From Caldisphaera sp. (lineage in GTDB: Archaea; Thermoproteota; Thermoprotei_A; Sulfolobales; Acidilobaceae), in contig PNIA01000005.1 of the NCBI GenBank assembly GCA_002877855.1, forward strand, positions 1-62,381: a stretch of 62,381 bases of DNA. The letters are read 5' to 3'. The notes beneath the pieces were generated by a model, which did no database searches, was not told the DNA's origin, and saw nothing but the letters and a program-made list of their open reading frames with translations. Both the position numbers and the translations under genes were made by a program. The first letter of the stretch is position 1. Every line of letters starts with the position of its first letter. This document shows, in pieces, positions 56,674 through 62,381 of this stretch.

Positions 56674-57864
56674 TTACTTCTTGAAAAATATTACATAAAT
56701 GAATACTGCTAAAACAACTATCATTATACCCATCATCAATGCTGTAAAAAATGTAGCAAATGGTGCTGCTGCCAGAGGATTATAATTTGTTAAATTGAGT
56801 GCGGTTAGTAAAGTATTATTCCATGGATAAGGTAATGAAGATATTTGAGAAACTCCTAGAGATGCTATAAACCTAGGATATTGACTGAATTCATTGAGCA
56901 TCTCCATACTTTCTATCGTTCCTAACGCAGCTCCTCCTGAAATTATAGCTGAAATAGCTGTTCCATTACTTATTAAAGGTCCTTTTAATCCTTTATATAA
57001 AATGTAAATTATGCCTAAAAATTGTATTGTAGTTAAAATCATACTTAAAATAAATAACCAGCTAAAATCATATGCTACCGATCCATTTCCTACAAGCCAA
57101 CCAAGCCCTCCCATTACATTGTTAAATTTATATGGTATTCCTGATAGCGACTCCAAATACCAAAATCCTAGCGGAATCATCAACAATAGACCGACAAGTG
57201 ATGGGAACAAAAGAATATTAACCGATTTCTCAAAATATTTCTTATTTTTACTATCCATTAAATAAATTAAACCAAATCCAGCGATTGTAGCAAGCATCGT
57301 TGCAGTCAATGCCCCAACAATTGATTTTAAGTATAAAGGCCAAAACGTTGGATTAGTATATGCCATTGCTACATTTACATAAGGATGATTACCTTGACTA
57401 AATTCTAAGCCAACAGGATTATTCAAAAAAGCAAACACTCCTCTAAATCCAAAGGGTATCATGATTCCTGATATAGCCATTAGAATTCCTATAAAGTTAT
57501 GTGCCTTTTGGCTCCAATGATCCCAACCATACCAATATGCAATTAATGAGAAAAAGTTTAGTGCTATAAATACAATTGATAATCCGAATAAGTTAAGCAA
57601 TAGATTTCCTATAACATCCGTAAAGAAGGGATAGAACGAAAACAAAAATACTGTAAAGGCCGTTCCAAAAACTCCTCCAACACCATAAGTTACTACATAC
57701 CATTTCATCATCTTTCTTGAAAGATCAACTAAATCACTATCATTTCTTTTTAATCCTAGATACTTAAATAAAGGAACTATTATGGCCAAACCTATTACCA
57801 AATTAACTAGAACAATGTGAATCCCAAAGTTAAATGCCAGCCAAAATACTGAAACTAAAACCAT
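56674..57864 (-). CDS. CydA' - second, altered cytochrome bd subunit I-like protein
   Basis: 396 residues with about nine membrane segments. The N-terminal LAFNFGIHIVLVNLVIGLA keeps the heme-ligand histidine of helix 1 (equivalent of H19 in E. coli CydA), but the helix that carries the second ligand reads PLYLKSIVGALTA, with Lys in place of the expected His (H186 in E. coli). This matches CydA' of archaeal CydAA' oxidases, which lack CydB. GAGGTGA precedes the ATG; it starts one base after the CydA stop and completes the pair. Confidence 0.85.
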   Translation of the reverse strand: MVLVSVFWLAFNFGIHIVLVNLVIGLAIIVPLFKYLGLKRNDSDLVDLSRKMMKWYVVTYGVGGVFGTAFTVFLFSFYPFFTDVIGNLLLNLFGLSIVFIALNFFSLIAYWYGWDHWSQKAHNFIGILMAISGIMIPFGFRGVFAFLNNPVGLEFSQGNHPYVNVAMAYTNPTFWPLYLKSIVGALTATMLATIAGFGLIYLMDSKNKKYFEKSVNILLFPSLVGLLLMIPLGFWYLESLSGIPYKFNNVMGGLGWLVGNGSVAYDFSWLFILSMILTTIQFLGIIYILYKGLKGPLISNGTAISAIISGGAALGTIESMEMLNEFSQYPRFIASLGVSQISSLPYPWNNTLLTALNLTNYNPLAAAPFATFFTALMMGIMIVVLAVFIYVIFFKK

Positions 57865-57865
57865 T

Positions 57866-59095
57866 TCACTTCACCTCTTCTAAAACTTCTTTCTTGCTAG
57901 GAACCCATAGGAATCTATATGCTGAATAAACTAATGCTATCACTATTGCAATATAGAATAGGCTTACCAATATATCTTCCCATAAAGTAGGTTGATTTAT
58001 TGTGCTACCTACATTTATTGTCATTACTCCATATACTATCCAAGGTAGCCTGCCTATTTCTCTTGTTCCCCAACCCATTAGGCTAGCAAATTGAGCAATT
58101 ATTGCACTAGGCATTAACATATATAACCATGGCCTATGTATGCCTTTTACACCCCTAAATACAATATAACCACTTAGTATCAATGCATACAAACCTAATG
58201 CAACTCCAGAAATAACCATAGCATAATATGTATAGTCAACAATTAATGGTGGCAAATAGCTAGTTATTCCAACTCCAAATGATCCCAGCTGCCCCCATAG
58301 CTTTGGAATTGATGAATAATTTGGTAAATGTGCGCTAAAAGAACCATAAGCCAAAAATTTATCAAGGGTTTCTATATGCAATATGCTTTCAATAGAAGTA
58401 AAACCTTGTTGGGTACCAACTATTGCAGCAAACTTTTCTGGATTGTATTTGGCAACTGTCTTCCCCATCATATCTCCGGCTATAAATCCCTCATAAATAG
58501 TTACTATTAAAGAAAATATTACAGAAAACTTAAAGGCCTTTTCTAAGTATTTTTTATATTTTTCATCTTTTACACTCATGTATCTTGTTCCAAAGCCAGC
58601 CATAAGAGTAAACCCTGTTACGACTAGGCCAGCACCTATGCTATGAAGAAGCGTTGGGACAAAATCTGGAGACTCAAATAAATAAGTATAAATTCCAAAA
58701 TAGCTGACTGTAGAATCCATTATGGAATTTACAATAGTTAAAACAGGGGTGCCCAATACAGCTTGATTGCTTAACACATTATTATTTAATACAGCCTTTA
58801 ATATGCTTTGGTTTACAATGTAATTATTAAATGATTCATATACTAACCTATTTACTATAGAAACTGGCATATAAACTAATACTCCATCGCTTGTTGTACC
58901 CTTTATAGTCATTCCTAAAGAAGTCAGTTTTGTAACATTTAACAATGATACATAGGCCGATGGTACATCTAATAAAATTTTTGGGTACCCCATAGCATAT
59001 AACCATTGACCAGTTGTAGCGTTATAATCTGGTAGAAGCCCTGTAGGTACATTCATATACACATTAGCTGCTAATATCATTGCTCTGAATACCAT
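57866..59095 (-). pseudogene. cydA: cytochrome bd subunit I (CydA), C-terminal part after frameshift
   Basis: About 409 residues continuing the bd subunit I after the frame change. AMILAANVYMNVPTG follows helix 3, LLHSIGAGLVVTGF keeps the histidine equivalent to E. coli H186, and MGWGTREIGRLPWIVYGV is the conserved helix-6/Q-loop GRxPW region. The ATG at 59095 lies within the upstream frame and has only a weak ribosome-binding site. Ancestrally one gene with 59077-59526. If the shift is real the oxidase may need frameshifting or two-piece assembly. Confidence 0.82.
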
Positions 59096-59526
59096 GGTCC
59101 GATGAATGCAAAAAATGTTAAAATAGCCCTTGTTACATCAGAAAACTTATCCCAACCATAATATAGTAAATAAGTAATCATAACTTCCATAATAAATGCA
59201 AATACTTCTGCATACATAGGGAAATAAAGCCATTTTCCAACAGCTGTCAAAACATTTGGCCATACTACTATTAAACCAAACTCTACTAAAGTGCCCGTTG
59301 CAGCCCCTACTGCAAATACTATTGCCATAGCTTTAACTATTGTTTTGGCTATTCTTAAGTAATCCTTGTCTTTATTTTTCAAATATATTAATTGCAATAT
59401 AAATGCGGCAAATGGTAGTCCTAAAACATATTGCAAAATACCCCAATGAATCCCTATCCCAATCATTGAAAGGACTCTTTCTCCAAAATACCCAAAACTT
59501 GTCCACTGAAGTATTGCATTAACCAA
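59077..59526 (-). pseudogene. cydA: cytochrome bd subunit I (CydA), N-terminal part before frameshift
   Basis: 149 residues with membrane helices 1-4. MIGIGIHWGILQYVLGLPFAA holds the first heme-ligand histidine and GAATGTLVEFGLIVVWPN the conserved following helix. The frame ends ...FIGPWYSEQ with TGA at 59077-59079, whereas the family continues GPWxS-AMILAANVY..., which is found in the -1 frame. TTG start at 59526 with AGACC upstream. It precedes the C-terminal part and CydA' in one operon. Confidence 0.82.
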
Positions 59527-59644
59527 GGTCTATCCTATTAACTTTAAATATAATTGGCTTGTATTTAAACTTTAAATATTTTTCTGAATTAAAATTAATT
59601 TTTTAAACAAACAATTATTGTTTTTATCTAAAAATAGATACAGA

Positions 59645-60127
59645 CTAATGAAGAGAATTTAGCCATTTATTTAGTGCTCCAGTAAATGAAACGTAAACAG
59701 CTATAGCAGTTAATTCCTTGTTTATTTCATTCGGCTTCTTAGACCATCCAAGGCAATCCGAAAATATTTCTAGTACTTCTTCGTTGAACTCTGCGTTATC
59801 CCCTGTTAAAACCTTTGCAGAGCTTATCAACAAATCTTTTATAGCAGCTTCTCCTAAGCAATCTATAAGTTCCACAGAATCTGCCAAAGGGTATCCTATT
59901 ATACTCAATGCTTTCTGTGCATAAAGTGAAAGATTTATTTTTGTTATAAGCTCATCAAAAAGCATACTTGCATATATTGAGAATTGGCTTCTTATTTCTG
60001 CATTTCCGTTTCCTGCAAGTCCTAACAAATTAACTATATCACTAACCAAATTGTTTAGTTCATCATCAGATACTTGAACAAATGGTAACGTATCTATTTT
60101 ATTTTTTATCTCATCTATGCTAGACAA
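59645..60127 (-). CDS. uncharacterised helical protein
   Basis: 160 residues, all-helical, mostly Leu, Ile, Asn and Glu (EIKNKIDTLPFVQVSDDEL, NLVSDIVNLLGLAGNG, AALNKWLNSLH-type end). Two cysteines (IDCLGE, SDCLGW). No family recognised. ATG at 60127 with TTG-rich AT leader. Single gene convergent with nothing; the 117-base gap on the left separates it from cydA. Confidence 0.55.
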   Translation of the reverse strand: MSSIDEIKNKIDTLPFVQVSDDELNNLVSDIVNLLGLAGNGNAEIRSQFSIYASMLFDELITKINLSLYAQKALSIIGYPLADSVELIDCLGEAAIKDLLISSAKVLTGDNAEFNEEVLEIFSDCLGWSKKPNEINKELTAIAVYVSFTGALNKWLNSLH

Positions 60128-60310
60128 TCTTATGCACCAATTCTATCTATCTTGGTAAGAGCTCATATAAAGAAAAAAACTAAAATCTGAGGCTTTACTC
60201 TTAATAAGCTATTCCTAGCTTAAGATTTTATTTTAACTAAAACTAAACAAAAGGAGTAAAATCTTTAGGCATTCTTGTATATATTATTAAGATGGCAAAA
60301 GTGAAAAGAA

Positions 60311-60544
60311 ATGAAAGCTAAAATAATTCAAAAAGGAAGGCTTGCCTATATAACAACAGAAAATGGGCAAAAGGCAGTAATACCATGGGATAATCTGTGC
60401 AATATTATAAAAAGATTTGGCCTTGTACCTATATTAGAAAATGATGTAAAATTGGATTGCCCAAAATTGGATATTAATGAATTTAATAATGAAAATGAGG
60501 TCGATTATGACCTTGAGTCAGAAGAGTCTGAAGAAGAGAGCTGA
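60311..60544 (+). CDS. small uncharacterised protein with acidic tail
   Basis: 77 residues: KAKIIQKGRLAYITTENGQKAVIPW suggests two or three strands, followed by a helix and an acidic tail ending SEESEEES, similar in flavour to the acidic product at 39970. Cys pair (NLCNII, KLDCPKL). GTGAAAAGAA precedes the ATG. Its 3' end overlaps the next frame. Confidence 0.55.
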   Translation: MKAKIIQKGRLAYITTENGQKAVIPWDNLCNIIKRFGLVPILENDVKLDCPKLDINEFNNENEVDYDLESEESEEES

Positions 60545-60842
60545 AACGATTACAAATCTACTAAAAAATATTGGATATAAAGTATCTTTGCCTAAGGATA
60601 ATGAAACATGCATAGATTTTATTATAGAGTATAATAACTCAACCTTCAGCGTTATTTTATATCAACCAAAATATTCTAACTCTATAATTGGAAAAATTAC
60701 TAAATCATATACCGATTGTGAAAGTTCTCTATATAATACAAATGGATTATTTATCATAGAAGATAATGAGAATGAATTTGCTAACAAAACTATAGATAAA
60801 ATAAAATTTATAGATAAAATAAAATTTAATTTTGAAATATAA
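60507..60842 (+). CDS. uncharacterised protein overlapping the previous gene
   Basis: About 111 residues from ATG at 60507 (MTLSQKSLKKRAETIT); an ATG at 60477 in frame is possible. Pattern of alternating strands and helices; two cysteines. The end carries a tandem duplication of six residues (IDKIKF twice) from an 18-base repeat at 60791-60826. No ribosome-binding site is clear, so translation may be coupled to the upstream gene. Function unknown. Confidence 0.5.
   Translation: MTLSQKSLKKRAETITNLLKNIGYKVSLPKDNETCIDFIIEYNNSTFSVILYQPKYSNSIIGKITKSYTDCESSLYNTNGLFIIEDNENEFANKTIDKIKFIDKIKFNFEI
60791..60826 (+). repeat. tandem 18-base duplication
   Basis: Two adjacent copies of TATAGATAAAATAAAATT near the end of the gene at 60507-60842, adding six residues. 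Typical of replication slippage. Confidence 0.7.
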
Positions 60843-60933
60843 ATTCTTCATACATATATAGCTCTACATAATGTATATATAACTGCTTATATACTTTAGC
60901 AATACTAGTAATACAGGATAAGAGGTGGGTCAA

Positions 60934-61344
60934 ATGTCAATATCCGCTGATAATGAAATAAGAAAAGATGAAATAGATGAAATAAGAAAAAAGATAATAA
61001 AAGAATATGAAGGAATACAAACCTCTTTAGTCGATGACTCAGGGTTAAATGTTACTACAGCACTAGACGATTCTGATATTGAAAAACTAGTAATAGATGT
61101 ATTAGAAGAAGCAAAGGTGCCTATTAGCTGGAGAAATTTAAAAATCATATTTCAAGGAATAGTTGGAGAAGACAGGTTAAGAAGAATATTAAGTGGATTA
61201 AAGGCAAGAAATGCTGTTGCAGAACTAACCCATACAAGATATAGCTTACCAAAGTATGTTCCACAAACCGAACTAAATAAGGTCAAGAATCCAGTAGTTA
61301 TGAGAAAACTAGAAGAAGAATCTTCAGATAATGATATGAACTAA
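60934..61344 (+). CDS. uncharacterised winged-helix-like protein
   Basis: 136 residues. The middle part ALDDSDIEKLVIDVLEEAKVP then WRNLKIIFQGIVGEDRLRRILSGLKARNAV and AELTHTRYSLPKYV (a beta-wing) is compatible with a winged helix. N-terminus is charged and acidic. ATG at 60934 has GGTGG five bases upstream; the GTG at 60925 is rejected. No family assigned. Confidence 0.6.
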   Translation: MSISADNEIRKDEIDEIRKKIIKEYEGIQTSLVDDSGLNVTTALDDSDIEKLVIDVLEEAKVPISWRNLKIIFQGIVGEDRLRRILSGLKARNAVAELTHTRYSLPKYVPQTELNKVKNPVVMRKLEEESSDNDMN

Positions 61345-61486
61345 ATAATTTTTTTATTAAATAATCTTTGCTATTTTAGTTACGATTACTTATAAAATTG
61401 CTTTAGTCATAGAAAGCCATTTATTATAATTTTTACAAGTTAAATTGTATCTATATCTCTATTAAAATAAAACATAAATTTAAAAG

Positions 61487-62065
61487 CTATTGATTTCTTG
61501 CTGTTGATTCGTTAATTAACTTCTTTTCTTCGGATCCAGATTTTGTATCATCCTTTAGAACCTTTATTGCATCCCCTGAAACCTGTATTTTAACCTTTGT
61601 AGGCCCTTTAAGGCTTATTTCGCCTATTACAAAAGGTGATAACATTATATTTGATGACAAATCGCCCTCTAGATCAATATTTAATTTGCTGGTTTTAAGA
61701 GAACCCACCCTTGGTATTTTCACTGTTACTTCATCAGAATTTTCTTCAGATTCAAATTTTATTGTTATTACATCACCTATTATTTCATAGCCCTCTTCTG
61801 ATTCAATGACTTTTTGAACTCTCTCGCCCAAAACATCTACAACAAACTCTGATCCATTTGCATATATTTTAGTTGCTTCCTCCATAGTAGGCTCGACTTG
61901 AGGTTGATTTTCAAAATAAGCATCTATTTTAATTTGTGTACCTGCTAATTCTCCAGCTATTTTGCTAGCTCCTATAAGCAGGATATGAGTTGAATCATAA
62001 TTTCTACCATCAACGCTCACCTTCGTATTATCCAGCTTGACTTTAATTAAATCCTTTGGTTTCAT
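61487..62065 (-). CDS. uncharacterised protein
   Basis: 192 residues, many short strands (VKLDNTKVSVDGRNYDSTHI; VTIKFESEENSDEVTVKIPR) and an acidic C-terminus, suggesting a beta-rich fold. No cysteines, signal peptide or membrane segment. Start ATG at 62065 follows GGGGGCTAATGATT. Not recognised. Single gene. Confidence 0.6.
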   Translation of the reverse strand: MKPKDLIKVKLDNTKVSVDGRNYDSTHILLIGASKIAGELAGTQIKIDAYFENQPQVEPTMEEATKIYANGSEFVVDVLGERVQKVIESEEGYEIIGDVITIKFESEENSDEVTVKIPRVGSLKTSKLNIDLEGDLSSNIMLSPFVIGEISLKGPTKVKIQVSGDAIKVLKDDTKSGSEEKKLINESTARNQ

Positions 62066-62177
62066 TAATCATTAGCCCCCTATTCTTTTATTCCACTGGA
62101 GGGTATTATCTATATCTATTTATTTTATCAAAAGATAATATTATTTTTAAAGATTTAATCTATAACAGTATACTAAT

Positions 62178-62381
62178 TTATGTTAATATTTTTAATAAGA
62201 TATAGCTTATGTTTCTGAAAACTATATTATAAAACGTAGAAATCTCAATGATAACAAGCATTATGTTTCGTTTATAAACAATTATTAAAACTCTACCCAC
62301 AATGGCAGAGAGGATTCTGACCCTTCCTACACTAAAGAGTGAGGGTTCTCTTAGAGCTGTTCTAGTTTTGTGATTCACTGC
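62178..62381 (-). pseudogene. probable tnpB C-terminal end, truncated by window edge
   Basis: The frame entering from the right edge reads NHKTRTALREPSLFSVGRVR, then ILSAIVGR, and stops at 62178-62180. The underlying DNA (minus) AACCCTCACTCTTTAGTG...GGAAGGGTCAG forms a partial hairpin like the omega-RNA 3' end of IS605/IS607 tnpB genes. Upstream sequence is not in the window. Recognised by pattern, so only moderately sure. Confidence 0.4.

Overview
The window is AT-rich DNA (roughly one third G+C by eye) from a hyperthermophilic or thermoacidophilic crenarchaeon (Thermoproteota). Support comes from eukaryote-like information genes (exosome Rrp4/Rrp41/Rrp42, SBDS, Brix protein, Pcc1, Spt4, aIF6, Rio2, ribosomal proteins L15e, L18a/LX, L24e, L31e, L37Ae, L39e, L40e, S26e), tRNA genes with introns, GGTGA ribosome-binding sites with many TTG and GTG starts, a tetraether lipid synthase, and an archaeal CydA/CydA' pair. 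Composition and gene set suggest an acidophile of the Caldisphaera/Acidilobus kind. That placement is inference, not proof.

Layout. 1-4.8 kb: intron-containing tRNA-Lys (cut by the window edge), an ArsR-type regulator, and a minus-strand sulfur operon (DsrE-like, TusA-like, and two flavoprotein plus DUF1641 pairs of the sulfide:quinone oxidoreductase type). 5-14.5 kb: Rio2, DUF460 protein, AdoMet synthetase, three consecutive CBS-domain proteins, FtsY, prefoldin alpha, L18a/LX, S26e. 14.5-29 kb: beta-RFAP-synthase-like GHMP protein, MFS transporter with divergent regulator, DUF1464, L40e, translin with an overlapping helical partner, ABC exporter, MgtC-like membrane protein, tRNA-Ile, DUF763, phosphoesterase, XPD-like helicase with YjbQ. 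29-42 kb: tetraether synthase, riboflavin-pathway reductase, then a damaged stretch: a cystathionine gamma-synthase-family gene with one in-frame stop, a phosphomannomutase gene whose middle is replaced by a secreted-protein fragment, and an internally deleted IS607-type element. Spt4, a DUF359 dephospho-CoA kinase and tRNA-Pro lie between these.

42-49 kb: CCA-adding enzyme, 2'-5' RNA ligase-like protein, a kinase-like protein, the PDCD5/L39e/L31e/aIF6/PriX-like cluster, ThyX and tRNA-Gln. 49-56.6 kb: a long minus-strand information block (L15e, DUF54 RNA-binding protein, RNase P p30; then L24e, proteasome alpha, SBDS, Rrp4, Rrp41, Rrp42, L37Ae, Brix, Pcc1). 56.6-59.5 kb: CydA', and a CydA split by an apparent -1 frameshift. 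59.6-62.4 kb: unrecognised small genes and, at the right edge, what looks like the 3' end of a tnpB gene.

The main themes are ordinary crenarchaeal housekeeping plus two energy modules (sulfide/persulfide oxidation feeding quinone, and a bd-family oxidase that could accept those electrons). Several gene wrecks and transposon scars are concentrated between 31.8 and 42 kb. No CRISPR array, prophage or intact insertion sequence was seen.
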